Assembly: GCA_028293325.1 (NCBI GenBank)
Contig: JAQGPA010000212.1
Span: forward strand, 1 to 64,000
Direction of reading: 5' to 3'
Source: Pedosphaera sp.
Lineage (GTDB): Bacteria > Verrucomicrobiota > Verrucomicrobiia > Limisphaerales > Pedosphaeraceae
DNA: 64,000 nt
The translations under genes and the position numbers were made by a program. Numbering within the stretch: position 1 is the first letter of the stretch; each line of letters starts with the position of its first letter. Below are positions 23,585 to 32,647 of the stretch, piece by piece. The notes under the pieces are model-generated. The model did not search any database and was not told the origin of the DNA. It worked only from the letters and a program-made list of their open reading frames with translations.

Positions 23585-24958
23585 GTGAGTGAGCTGGTTC
23601 AACGCGTTGAAAAATCCATTGTCGATCGACGGCTGCTTTCGCGAGGTCAATCCGTGCTCGTGGCGGTTTCCGGCGGCTTGGATTCAATGGTCCTGCTGAC
23701 GTTGCTGGCGCGGCTGTCCCGGGAGTATCATTGGAAACTTGCGGTTGCCCACTTCAATCATCAATTGCGTGGACGAAGCAGCGATGCCGATGAACGATTG
23801 GTGGAGCGAACGGCTAAAAAGCTCGGCCTGAAATTTGTGTCCGGTCGGGCAGACGTCCGAAAGCAGGCGAAGGAGCAGGGAATCTCCTTGGAAATGGCGG
23901 CGCGAAAATTGCGCCACGAATTTTTTGGCCAGGCCGCTGCCCGTTTGAAAATTCGCGTCATTGCTTTGGCGCATCATGCGGATGACCAGGTGGAACTTTT
24001 CTTCCTGCGCTTGTTGCGTGGCTCCGGCGGCGAAGGGTTGGCCGGGATGAAATGGCGAAATCCTTCGCCCCAAGCTTCAAGCATCCAATTAGTTCGTCCG
24101 TTACTTGACCAATCGAAGGCTGCCTTGCGGAGTTTTGCCGAAGAACAAGGAATCTCTTTTCGCGAAGATGCCACCAATTCTGTGTTGGATATTCAACGAA
24201 ATGCCATCCGGCACGAACTGCTTCCACTACTCACCAAAAAATACCAACCGGCTTTGAGTCGGGTGATTCTCCGCCAAATGGATGTTCTGGGAGCGGAGGC
24301 CGATTATATCGCTCAGGAGGCCAGGCAATGGCTCAGAGCCCCTCAAGGAAAGCCTTTCGCAACATTGCCGCTCGCGGTTCAGCGTCGTTGCCTGCACCTC
24401 CAGCTCGCAACAGCGGGAATAATGGCAAATTTCGAGTTGATCGAGCAGCTTCGGGAGGCCGAGAATCGGTCGATTTGTGTTAATGAGTCGCTTCTGGTTT
24501 CTCGTGATCGCTTCGGTAGAATTCAAGTCCGCCCACTTGAAAAGTCAGTTTTTAACAAAAGCGCAAAAAACATTAAATTTGAGGGCAGGGGAGGGGTGTT
24601 GGGCGTTGATAGCGTGGAGATTACATGGTCAATTGAGAGCATGTCCAAAAGAGCATTTCGAGCTCCCAAGCGGGTGGTCAATTATGAACAGTTCGATGCC
24701 GATAAGGTGGGACAGCAGGCCATTCTGCGGCATTGGCAGCCGGGAGACCGGTTTCAGCCCATTGGCATGCCTTCCGCTATCAAGTTGCAGGACCTTTTTG
24801 CCAACCAAAAGGTCTTGCGCAGCCAGCGGCATCGGGTAATTGTTGGGGCAACAGCCTCGGGGGAACTATTCTGGGTGGAAGGGTTACGGTTGGCGGAACG
24901 TTTCAAGCTCGACAAAAACACCCATCGCCGGTTGAAATGGCGTTGGAAACGGTTATAA
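23585..24958 (+). CDS. tilS: tRNA(Ile)-lysidine synthase
   Basis: A 457-residue enzyme that modifies C34 of the CAU-anticodon tRNA-Ile with lysine, using ATP, so that AUA is read as Ile. The ATP-pyrophosphatase loop VAVSGGLDSMVLL lies at residues about 27-39. Further N-domain signatures are AHFNHQLRGRSSDADE and ALAHHADDQVELFFLRLLRG. The C-terminal TilS domain includes PGDRFQPIGMPSAIKLQDLF. The start is GTG 23585, preceded by a -10-like TATTAT only 6 nt away. Confidence 0.96.
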   Translation: MSELVQRVEKSIVDRRLLSRGQSVLVAVSGGLDSMVLLTLLARLSREYHWKLAVAHFNHQLRGRSSDADERLVERTAKKLGLKFVSGRADVRKQAKEQGISLEMAARKLRHEFFGQAAARLKIRVIALAHHADDQVELFFLRLLRGSGGEGLAGMKWRNPSPQASSIQLVRPLLDQSKAALRSFAEEQGISFREDATNSVLDIQRNAIRHELLPLLTKKYQPALSRVILRQMDVLGAEADYIAQEARQWLRAPQGKPFATLPLAVQRRCLHLQLATAGIMANFELIEQLREAENRSICVNESLLVSRDRFGRIQVRPLEKSVFNKSAKNIKFEGRGGVLGVDSVEITWSIESMSKRAFRAPKRVVNYEQFDADKVGQQAILRHWQPGDRFQPIGMPSAIKLQDLFANQKVLRSQRHRVIVGATASGELFWVEGLRLAERFKLDKNTHRRLKWRWKRL

Positions 24959-25023
24959 TGAGCGGAGTTGTTTAATAACGCCTGCCATGTTAGCTTGGCA
25001 AAATTCAGTAATACGTAATAAAA

Positions 25024-27048
25024 ATGTCTGACGATAATAGAAACCTAGACGATGACCGCCAACGGAAGAATGGCGACTTTAAAATGCCATCCCGCAATTG
25101 GGTGGTGTGGATTGCCCTCATTTGCGGTGTGCTTTTGATTGTGCTTTGGCACGGCCAAATGGATACGCAGGGCGAAATTGTAAGCCAGCACCAATTTGTG
25201 GCGATGGTCGATTCCAACCAAATTGTCAAAGCCACGGTAAAATTTAATCCGCAATCACCTTATCTGACGGAAATCAAGGGCACCTACTTTAAGACGGAAA
25301 AGGACGGAAAAAAGGCCGCCGTCGCCACCGCCTTCAAAACCAAGGTGCATCTGACGAACAAAGAAGTCAGCCAATTGCTTTCACGAGAAAACTTTGATGC
25401 GGAAGAGCCCAACACCATGTTGATGGGCGTGCTTTGGACGGTGCTGCCGTTCCTGGTCGTTGCCGCGTTCATTTGGTTCTTCTTCATCCGACAGATCAAG
25501 ATGGCGGGCAAGGGAGCTTTAAGCTTCGGCAAGAGCAAGGCTCGGATGCTGGCCAAGGAGAAGAACAAGACCACGTTCAAAGATGTCGCGGGCGTGGAAG
25601 AAGCCAAGGAAGAGGTTTCCGAATTGGTCGAGTTTCTGAAGGATCCCAAGCGATTCCAGAAGCTGGGCGGCCGTATTCCAAAAGGCGTGCTGATGGTCGG
25701 CGCGCCGGGCACGGGCAAAACGCTGCTCGCCAAGGCAATTGCCGGCGAAGCGGATGCCGCATTCTTTAGCATCAGTGGTTCGGATTTCGTGGAAATGTTT
25801 GTCGGTGTCGGCGCCAGTCGTGTGCGTGACATGTTCGACCAGGCGCGCAAGAACACTCCCTGCCTGATTTTTATCGATGAAATTGATGCTGTGGGTCGCA
25901 GCCGTGGTCATGGCTTGGGTGGCGGCAACGATGAACGGGAACAGACGCTCAATGCCCTGCTCGTGGAGATGGACGGTTTCGATACGCAGGAAGGCATTAT
26001 TATTATCGCGGCCACCAATCGTCCGGATGTGCTGGACCCGGCATTGCTCCGGCCCGGCCGTTATGACCGGCAGATCACTGTAAACCTGCCGGATGTACGC
26101 GGACGTGAGGCGATTCTCAAAGTCCACGCCAAGAACGTAAAGTTGGACCCGATCGTTGACCTGGGAATCATCGCGCGCGGCACACCGGGTTATTCCGGCG
26201 CTGAATTGGCCAATTTGTTGAACGAAGCCGCCTTGCTGGCCGCTCGCACGGGCAGAAAAGCTGTCGGGATGCTGGAGTTGGAAGAGGCGCGTGACAAAGT
26301 GCGTTGGGGACGCGAACGCCGCAGCATGGCCATGACGGATGAGGACAAGAAGTTTACCGCCTGGCATGAAGCAGGCCATGCCTTGGTCAATGTGATGCTC
26401 AAGCACACGCATCCATTGCATAAGGTCACCATCATTCCGCGCGGACAAGCCCTGGGCTCGACCATGTATTTGCCCAAGGACGACATTTTGAACCGTCGAC
26501 GCAAGGAAATGTTGGACATTATCGCGGTTACCATGGCGGGACGCATCGCCGAGGAAATCGTTTCCGATGATATTTCCTCGGGCGCCATGGGCGACATCCA
26601 GCAAGCCACGCAAATGGCCCGTGCCATGGTTACCCAATGGGGCATGAGTGATAAGCTTGGCATGGTGCAGTATGGGGAAAATAACGAATACGTGTTCCTT
26701 GGTCGCGAGATGGCCCGCAGCAAGGACTACAGCGAAAACACGGCCCAGGATATCGATAATGAAGTCAAGCTGATCATTGACAATGCGTTCAAGGTCGCGC
26801 GGGAAATCATTGATTCGAATCGCGACAAGCTGGAAATGATTGCCAACGCGCTGCTCGAATTTGAGACCCTGGAAGGTTCGCAGGTGGAAGATATCGTCCG
26901 CATAGGCAAGTTTACTCCGCCACCGGAAGCGCCAAAAGTCGAACCGCCGGCTGGCGCTCAAGCAGCCACGCCCTTACCGGAAGTTCCGCCGAAACCCGCG
27001 CCTCCGCATTTGCCGGGGCTGGGTTCGGCCGCGCCGGCTGCAGCGTGA
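25024..27048 (+). CDS. ftsH: ATP-dependent zinc metalloprotease FtsH
   Basis: A 674-residue membrane AAA+ protease. Two membrane segments (about residues 25-43 and 137-157) flank a periplasmic domain. Walker A is [13 protein letters not shown] near 227-239, Walker [16 protein letters not shown], and the second region of homology includes [17 protein letters not shown]. The protease zinc site is H448-E449-A-G-H452 in WHEAGHALV. It degrades misfolded membrane proteins and regulators. The last 50 residues are Pro/Ala-rich and likely disordered. A strong terminator follows. Confidence 0.98.
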   Translation: MSDDNRNLDDDRQRKNGDFKMPSRNWVVWIALICGVLLIVLWHGQMDTQGEIVSQHQFVAMVDSNQIVKATVKFNPQSPYLTEIKGTYFKTEKDGKKAAVATAFKTKVHLTNKEVSQLLSRENFDAEEPNTMLMGVLWTVLPFLVVAAFIWFFFIRQIKMAGKGALSFGKSKARMLAKEKNKTTFKDVAGVEEAKEEVSELVEFLKDPKRFQKLGGRIPKGVLMVGAPGTGKTLLAKAIAGEADAAFFSISGSDFVEMFVGVGASRVRDMFDQARKNTPCLIFIDEIDAVGRSRGHGLGGGNDEREQTLNALLVEMDGFDTQEGIIIIAATNRPDVLDPALLRPGRYDRQITVNLPDVRGREAILKVHAKNVKLDPIVDLGIIARGTPGYSGAELANLLNEAALLAARTGRKAVGMLELEEARDKVRWGRERRSMAMTDEDKKFTAWHEAGHALVNVMLKHTHPLHKVTIIPRGQALGSTMYLPKDDILNRRRKEMLDIIAVTMAGRIAEEIVSDDISSGAMGDIQQATQMARAMVTQWGMSDKLGMVQYGENNEYVFLGREMARSKDYSENTAQDIDNEVKLIIDNAFKVAREIIDSNRDKLEMIANALLEFETLEGSQVEDIVRIGKFTPPPEAPKVEPPAGAQAATPLPEVPPKPAPPHLPGLGSAAPAAA

Positions 27049-27078
27049 CCGTTTGCAACCTAAAGAATTGAATCAGGG

Positions 27079-27110
27079 AAATGCGGACGAATAGTCCGCA
27101 TTTTCTTTTT
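27079..27110 (+). terminator. Rho-independent terminator after ftsH
   Basis: A 10-bp stem AAATGCGGAC/GTCCGCATTT with a 5-nt loop, followed by a T-rich tail to 27110, 31 nt after the ftsH stop. This is the clearest terminator in the window. Confidence 0.9.
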
Positions 27111-27152
27111 ATGAAAGGTGGAAAAGCAGGTCTGGTGACTGTTTGCTCGTGA

Positions 27153-27179
27153 TTGACTCACAGGCAAGCATTTTATTAG
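27153..27179 (+). promoter_or_regulatory. Promoter candidate for rpe
   Basis: TTGACT (27153-27158), 15-nt spacer, TATTAG (27174-27179), ending 11 nt before the ATG. It sits right after the ftsH terminator, where a new promoter is expected. Confidence 0.45.
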
Positions 27180-27190
27180 CCTTGTAGCCA

Positions 27191-27913
27191 ATGATTATCG
27201 CGCCCTCTCTTCTGTCCGCCAATTTTGGCCGGTTCGCGAGTGAAACCGTGCGCGTCGACAAGGCCGGCGCCGATTGGCTTCATCTGGACATCATGGATGG
27301 CCACTTTGTGCCGAATCTTTCATTCGGCCCCCAAGTGGTTCGCGCGATCCGACCTTTCACCAAGAAGTTTTTTGATGCGCACCTGATGTGTTCGCGGCCG
27401 GAGATTCTATTGGAACCTTTTGCACAGGCTGGTGCCGACCAGATTAACATCCATGTCGAGTTGGGCGAGCAGGCGGTTACTCCGCTGCTGTGGAAGATTC
27501 GATCCTTGGGCAAGAAGGTCGGGCTGGCCATTAATCCACCCACAGCCATTGGCACCGTGCAGCCTTATCTGGACCAAATCGATGAATTGCTCATCATGAC
27601 GGTGAATCCGGGTTTTGGCGGTCAGGCGTTTATTTATGAAATGCTGCCAAAGATACAGCAAGCGCATGCCTGGCGACGCGATCTCAAGCTTCATTACCGC
27701 ATCGGGGTGGATGGCGGCATCAATTATAAAACCGCCGTCGAATGCGCGCGGGTGGGAGCGGATGCCTTCATCAGTGGCACCGGTCTTTTTGGCGAACGCA
27801 GCCTGAAGCGCGCCATCGCAAAGATGCGCAAGCTGGTCCTTCAAAATGCGCTCGCCAATGGCCTGGACCTGAATCACCGGCCGAATCCGGCTGAACAGGC
27901 GGCGCAATCCTGA
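27191..27913 (+). CDS. rpe: Ribulose-phosphate 3-epimerase
   Basis: A 240-residue TIM-barrel enzyme interconverting ribulose-5-phosphate and xylulose-5-phosphate in the pentose phosphate pathway. Motifs run in order: APSLLSANF, HLDIMDGHFVPNLSFGP (metal His/Asp), MTVNPGFGGQAF, and GVDGGINYKTA (catalytic Asp). The C-terminus extends about 15 polar residues. The phosphohexomutase gene follows after 22 nt, so the two are likely one transcript for sugar-phosphate metabolism. Confidence 0.96.
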   Translation: MIIAPSLLSANFGRFASETVRVDKAGADWLHLDIMDGHFVPNLSFGPQVVRAIRPFTKKFFDAHLMCSRPEILLEPFAQAGADQINIHVELGEQAVTPLLWKIRSLGKKVGLAINPPTAIGTVQPYLDQIDELLIMTVNPGFGGQAFIYEMLPKIQQAHAWRRDLKLHYRIGVDGGINYKTAVECARVGADAFISGTGLFGERSLKRAIAKMRKLVLQNALANGLDLNHRPNPAEQAAQS

Positions 27914-27935
27914 AATAAATCAGCAAGTTTTCATT

Positions 27936-29354
27936 ATGGCTAAGATCAAATTCGGAACGGACGGCTGGCGTGCGGTAATTGCGGAAGATTTTACGTTCAC
28001 CAACCTGGAGCGGGTTAGCCAGGCAACAGCGGATTATTGGAAAGCCAATCCGATTCCCGGCACCGAACAAAAAGTCATCATCGGATATGACCGCCGCTTT
28101 CTCTCCAATGAATTCGGTCACCGCGTGGCGGAAGTTTTCGCCGGCAATGGCTATCAGGTGGTCCTGACCTCCGAGCCAACGCCAACGCCCGCAGTTTCTT
28201 TTGCTGTGAAGGAGCAAAAGGCCATTGGTGGCGTGATGATCACTGCCAGCCACAACCCGCCGGCGTTCAATGGATTTAAGCTTAAATCACATTTTGGCGG
28301 TCCGGCTGAGCCGGTTGTCTGTCAGGCGGTGGAATCGTTCCTGGACCGCAATCCGGTGCAAACGCAGGACTTGAATGCGGCGATCAAAGCGGGAAAGGCA
28401 GTGATCAAGAATATTCGTCCAGCCCATTATAAAGCGATCAAGGGACTGGTGGATTTTAAACTCATCGCTAAATCCAAGCTGCGTTTCGCTCATGAGGCGC
28501 TTTTCGGAGTTGGTGCGGGCTGTTTCAATGAATTATTGGCGGGGACCACCTGCAAAGTAACCACCTTGAACGGAGCGCATGATCCGTTGTTCGGCGGCAT
28601 TAATCCCGAGCCGATCGCGAAAAATTATGTGCGTAGCGCGGCCTACCTTAAAAAGCATCCGCACGATATTTGCCTGGTGACCGATGGCGATGCCGACCGC
28701 GTGGGCGGCATGGATGGCCGCGGCAATTATCTCTCGACCCACCAATTAATCTGCCTCCTGTTGCATCACTTCGTGGTGAATCGCAAGGGCAGGGGACGTG
28801 TCGTCAAGGCGCTTACCACCACATCGATGATGGACAAAATGTGCGCCGCGTATGGGTTGGAGTTGGTGGAAACAGGCGTTGGCTTTAAATATATATGCGC
28901 GGAAATGTTGAAAGGGAATGTTTTGCTTGGCGCGGAGGAAAGCGGCGGCATCGGGTTCCCCGGGCATGTTCCAGAACGCGACGGCATTTTGGCGGGTTTG
29001 ATGTTGCTGGAATTGCTGGCCACCGAGAAGGTTTCCATCAACAAATTGGTTGCCAATCTGGAAAAGCAATTTGGTCCGCATCGTTACGGCCGGATTGACA
29101 CCCATTTCCCGCTGGAAAAGCGGGCTGCGTTAATGGATTACTGCGCCAAGAATCCCCCAGCCAAACTGCTCAGCTCACCGTTAGCCGAGATTAAGACTTA
29201 TGACGGGGTGAAGTTTGTGGCCAAGGACGGCTCATGGCTGATGTTGCGCGGCTCCGGCACCGAGCCTATATTGCGCATCTATGCCGAGGCAAAGTCGGAT
29301 ATGGCCGCCCAAAAACTGCTCAAGTTAGGGGTGCAATTGACGCATCGGGTGTAG
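27936..29354 (+). CDS. Phosphoglucomutase/phosphomannomutase family
   Basis: A 472-residue alpha-D-phosphohexomutase. The four domain signatures are all present: KFGTDGWRAVIAEDF (substrate/phosphate start), ITASHNPPAFNGFK (the phosphoserine), VTDGDADRVGGMD (Mg site), GAEESGGIGFPGHVPERDG (sugar-binding loop) and RGSGTEPILRIYAE (phosphate loop). It shifts phosphate between C1 and C6 of hexoses. Whether glucose, mannose or glucosamine phosphate is preferred cannot be read from motifs. A glucose role would suit glgA further on, as both belong to glycogen metabolism. Confidence 0.92.
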   Translation: MAKIKFGTDGWRAVIAEDFTFTNLERVSQATADYWKANPIPGTEQKVIIGYDRRFLSNEFGHRVAEVFAGNGYQVVLTSEPTPTPAVSFAVKEQKAIGGVMITASHNPPAFNGFKLKSHFGGPAEPVVCQAVESFLDRNPVQTQDLNAAIKAGKAVIKNIRPAHYKAIKGLVDFKLIAKSKLRFAHEALFGVGAGCFNELLAGTTCKVTTLNGAHDPLFGGINPEPIAKNYVRSAAYLKKHPHDICLVTDGDADRVGGMDGRGNYLSTHQLICLLLHHFVVNRKGRGRVVKALTTTSMMDKMCAAYGLELVETGVGFKYICAEMLKGNVLLGAEESGGIGFPGHVPERDGILAGLMLLELLATEKVSINKLVANLEKQFGPHRYGRIDTHFPLEKRAALMDYCAKNPPAKLLSSPLAEIKTYDGVKFVAKDGSWLMLRGSGTEPILRIYAEAKSDMAAQKLLKLGVQLTHRV

Positions 29355-29485
29355 TCGGGCAGGGGAACGCCTGCATTGGCTTCGTAGATTGACCTTTTCT
29401 TAATATCATACACCGGTATCTTCTCACGGTATCTCTGGGCAAGCCCTCATATTTGGATTATGCTCATAATTAAGAGTTTGAACTG

Positions 29486-31276
29486 ATGGACACGGCACAT
29501 ATTAGAAATTTCAGCATAATCGCCCATATCGACCATGGGAAAACGACGCTTTCCGATCGACTATTACATCGCACCGGCACCATTGCCACGAGGGAAATGG
29601 AAGACCAGTTGCTTGATTCCATGGACCTGGAGCGCGAACGGGGAATAACGATCAAAGCCCACCCGGTTACGATGAGTTACACTGCCAAGGACGGGCAGGT
29701 TTATGAATTGAATCTCATCGATACTCCCGGGCATGTGGATTTTTCCTATGAAGTCTCCCGGAGTTTGAGCGCTTGTGAGGGGGCGTTGCTGATTATCGAT
29801 GCCGCGCAAGGTGTCGAAGCCCAAACGGTGGCCAATGTGCATTTGGCCATGAAGCAAAATCTGACCATCATTCCGGTCATCAATAAAATTGATTTGCCTC
29901 ACGCCGATGTCGCGCAAGCAAAGGTACAATTGGAAGACATTTTAGCCATTCCGGCGGAATTAGCGATTCTCGCGAGCGCAAAAGAGGGGATTGGCATCGA
30001 GGACATTTTAGAAGCGATTGTGGCGCGCATCCCGGCACCCAAGCCAACCGGCGCAGCGTCGTTTCAAGGATTGGGCTTCGATTCTTATTTCGACACCTAC
30101 AAAGGCGTGGTGACTCACGTGCGCGTGTTCAACGGAGAATTGAAGGCGGGCATGCAGGTGAAATTGTTGCATTCCGGCAAAAATGTCGAAGTAAAAGAGG
30201 TCGGCAGTTTTAATCCCAAGCCTTACGTCCGCGAGAAATTGGAAGTTGGCGAAACCGGCTATTTTACCGCGAACATCAAGAGTCCCAAGGATGTGAAGAT
30301 GGGCGACACGCTGACCGATGCGCGTAATCCATCGCCGGCGTTGCCAGGATTTAAGGAAATTCAACCAATGGTGTTCAGCGGTATTTACCCGATTAATACC
30401 GCGGATTACGAACATCTCAAAGCCAACCTTGGCAAATTGCAGTTGAATGATTCTGCTTTTGTTTACCAGGCGGAAAGCTCGGTGGCGTTGGGCTTCGGTT
30501 TCCGTTGCGGCTTTCTCGGTCTATTGCACCTGGAAATCGTCCAGGAACGGCTGCGTCGCGAATACGACATGGACATCATCGCGACATATCCCAGTGTGGT
30601 CTATCACGTGACCATGAACGACGGCACGATCAAGGATGTGGACAATCCAGCTTTCCTGCCCGAGGTGAATTATATCCAGAAAATTGAAGAGCCCATGGTC
30701 AAGGCCTTTGTCATCTGCCCCAACGAATATATTGGCGACATGATGGCGTTGATTTCCGAGAAGCGTGGGGCTGTGGATCACACGGAAACTTTGGATGCGC
30801 GCCGCGTCATGCTGACCAGCCTGGTGCCGTTGAATGAAATCTTGATTGATTTCCATGACCGCATCAAAAGCACCACCCGCGGATTCGGGTCCATGGATTA
30901 CGAGCATGCCGCCTACACGGAGTCTGACATGGTCAAGCTTGATATGCTGGTCAACGGCGAATTCGTGGATGCCTTTTCCTGCATTGTGCATCGCTCCAAA
31001 GCGGAGAGCAGGGGACGGGCGTTGGCCGCCAAGCTCAAAGAGGTGATTCCCAAGCAACAATACGCCGTTGCCATTCAGGCCGCGATTGGCGGTAAGTTCG
31101 TCGCTCGTGAAACCGTCAGTGCCATGCGCAAGGATGTCACGGCCAAATGCTATGGTGGCGACATTTCCCGTAAGCGCAAGTTGCTGGATAAACAGAAAGA
31201 AGGCAAAAAGCGCATGAAGGCTTTCGGCTCGGTGAATATTCCCCAGGAAGCGTTTATTGAAGTGCTCAAGGCCTGA
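29486..31276 (+). CDS. lepA: Elongation factor 4 (LepA)
   Basis: A 596-residue translational GTPase, the normal length. G1 is AHIDHGKTT, G3 DTPGHVDF, G4 NKIDLPHAD. The C-terminal LepA-specific domain ends KRKLLDKQKEGKKRMK, which contacts the tRNA/ribosome. It back-translocates or remodels ribosomes under stress and lies just ahead of signal peptidase lepB (18-nt gap), the classic lepA-lepB operon. The 131 nt before it hold no supported promoter. Confidence 0.97.
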   Translation: MDTAHIRNFSIIAHIDHGKTTLSDRLLHRTGTIATREMEDQLLDSMDLERERGITIKAHPVTMSYTAKDGQVYELNLIDTPGHVDFSYEVSRSLSACEGALLIIDAAQGVEAQTVANVHLAMKQNLTIIPVINKIDLPHADVAQAKVQLEDILAIPAELAILASAKEGIGIEDILEAIVARIPAPKPTGAASFQGLGFDSYFDTYKGVVTHVRVFNGELKAGMQVKLLHSGKNVEVKEVGSFNPKPYVREKLEVGETGYFTANIKSPKDVKMGDTLTDARNPSPALPGFKEIQPMVFSGIYPINTADYEHLKANLGKLQLNDSAFVYQAESSVALGFGFRCGFLGLLHLEIVQERLRREYDMDIIATYPSVVYHVTMNDGTIKDVDNPAFLPEVNYIQKIEEPMVKAFVICPNEYIGDMMALISEKRGAVDHTETLDARRVMLTSLVPLNEILIDFHDRIKSTTRGFGSMDYEHAAYTESDMVKLDMLVNGEFVDAFSCIVHRSKAESRGRALAAKLKEVIPKQQYAVAIQAAIGGKFVARETVSAMRKDVTAKCYGGDISRKRKLLDKQKEGKKRMKAFGSVNIPQEAFIEVLKA

Positions 31277-31294
31277 TTTTGGGCTTCACGATTT

Positions 31295-32473
31295 ATGAAT
31301 TTTAAATGGTTTGGTTCGCGAACGTCGCGGCAGGCACTAGACATGCAAAAGCATGTCCGTAAAATGCTGAACGCCCAGCGCGACATTCTTTCCCCCCAGG
31401 CGGTCAGCAGCGTGGAGGCGGCCTTGCGGGATGTCAGCCAGGCCCGCCAGGGAAAAGCAGATGAGGAGACGCTCAAAAAGCAGATGGCAAACCTGGAAAC
31501 GGCCGCCAATAAATGGCTCAAGCCTTATCCCCATGCCGGCATACGGGAAAATGTGGAGGTATTGCTGGTGGCGCTGGCTGTGGCCATGAGCATCCGCACA
31601 TTTTTTCTGCAACCGTTCAAGATTCCAACGGGCTCCATGCAGCCGACCTTGTTTGGAGTGACGCCCGAACGCTATTCCGGAAACCAGTATGATTTGAAAA
31701 TTCCGGGTCCCGTGAAACGTTTTCTTGAGTCGTGGATTCAGGGAAATTCTTACTACAACATCACCGCGCCGGAAGATGGTGAATTGCAAAGGGTCAATCG
31801 GCCGCAGCGGCTCTTATTGTTCAATCTCAAGCAGGAATATGAGTTTAATAATAAATGGTACACAGTTTGGTTTCCGGCGGATGAATTGTTTGACCGGGCT
31901 GGCTACCGGGTTGATTACAACGGGTCTGTGATTGATGCGCCGCCGCTGAAGGCTGGCGAACCCCTGGTGAAACTTAAAGTCGTGGCGGGTGATCATTTGT
32001 TCGTGGATCGCATGAGCTATAATTTCCGGCATCCCAAGCGCGGCGAAATCATTGTCTTTGAAACCAGAGGCATCAACGGATTGCCACAGGACCAATTCTA
32101 TATCAAACGACTCGTGGCGCTGGGCGGCGAACGGGTTCAACTGGGCAAGGATCGGCATTTAGTCATTGATGGCAAGCGTCTGGATGCCACCACGCCGCAT
32201 TTTGAAAAGGTCTATAGCTTTGATCCCGCCACGCCACCCATGGAGAGCCAATTCTCCGGCCATGTCGATGGTCCGCGCCTCGCGCCACTTTTTACCGATA
32301 GTCCGGATGGTGTGGTTCAGGTACGCACAAATCATTACATGGTGATGGGTGATAATACGATGAACAGTTTGGATTCCCGTGCGTGGGGCGATTTTCCACG
32401 TGAGAACGTCATAGGGAAATATCTATTCGTCTATTGGCCATTCAGCGAGCGCTTCGGCTGGAATGCGCGTTAA
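31295..32473 (+). CDS. lepB: Signal peptidase I, enlarged form
   Basis: A 392-residue serine protease removing signal peptides at the outer face of the inner membrane. About 85 helical cytoplasmic residues precede one membrane segment (about 88-108). The catalytic Ser lies in IPTGSMQPTLFG near residue 114 and the Lys in FYIKRLVALGGERV. Box E is VMGDNTMNSLDSRAWGDFP. Between Ser and Lys boxes is an insertion of roughly 100 residues, longer than in E. coli-type enzymes. It is co-transcribed with lepA. A second, short signal peptidase is at 53428-54045. Confidence 0.93.
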   Translation: MNFKWFGSRTSRQALDMQKHVRKMLNAQRDILSPQAVSSVEAALRDVSQARQGKADEETLKKQMANLETAANKWLKPYPHAGIRENVEVLLVALAVAMSIRTFFLQPFKIPTGSMQPTLFGVTPERYSGNQYDLKIPGPVKRFLESWIQGNSYYNITAPEDGELQRVNRPQRLLLFNLKQEYEFNNKWYTVWFPADELFDRAGYRVDYNGSVIDAPPLKAGEPLVKLKVVAGDHLFVDRMSYNFRHPKRGEIIVFETRGINGLPQDQFYIKRLVALGGERVQLGKDRHLVIDGKRLDATTPHFEKVYSFDPATPPMESQFSGHVDGPRLAPLFTDSPDGVVQVRTNHYMVMGDNTMNSLDSRAWGDFPRENVIGKYLFVYWPFSERFGWNAR

Positions 32474-32512
32474 AGGCTGGATTGAGCTAATTCCCGGAAA
32501 GGTAAATACATT

Positions 32513-32566
32513 CGCACAATGTTGGTTATATTTAATACAATTGTGCGTATTTCGGCCCTTTTGGGC
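32513..32566. terminator. Bidirectional terminator-like hairpins between lepB and glgA
   Basis: CGCACAAT (32513-32520) pairs with ATTGTGCG (32540-32547) around an AT-rich loop, and GCCC-TTTT-GGGC follows at 32555-32566. The site lies in the 174-bp gap between two convergent genes, as expected for a shared terminator. The T-runs are short in both directions. Confidence 0.55.
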
Positions 32567-32647
32567 TTTCCGGCTGGTTATTGGGTTTCGGGCTGATTTC
32601 ATCAATTCAACCTCCAATCAGGCAATCCTGAACGTTTCCAAGCCTGG

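Noticed and set aside
25519-26961. A 480-codon open frame opposite ftsH
   Set aside because: Shadow of the ftsH reading frame; no motifs.
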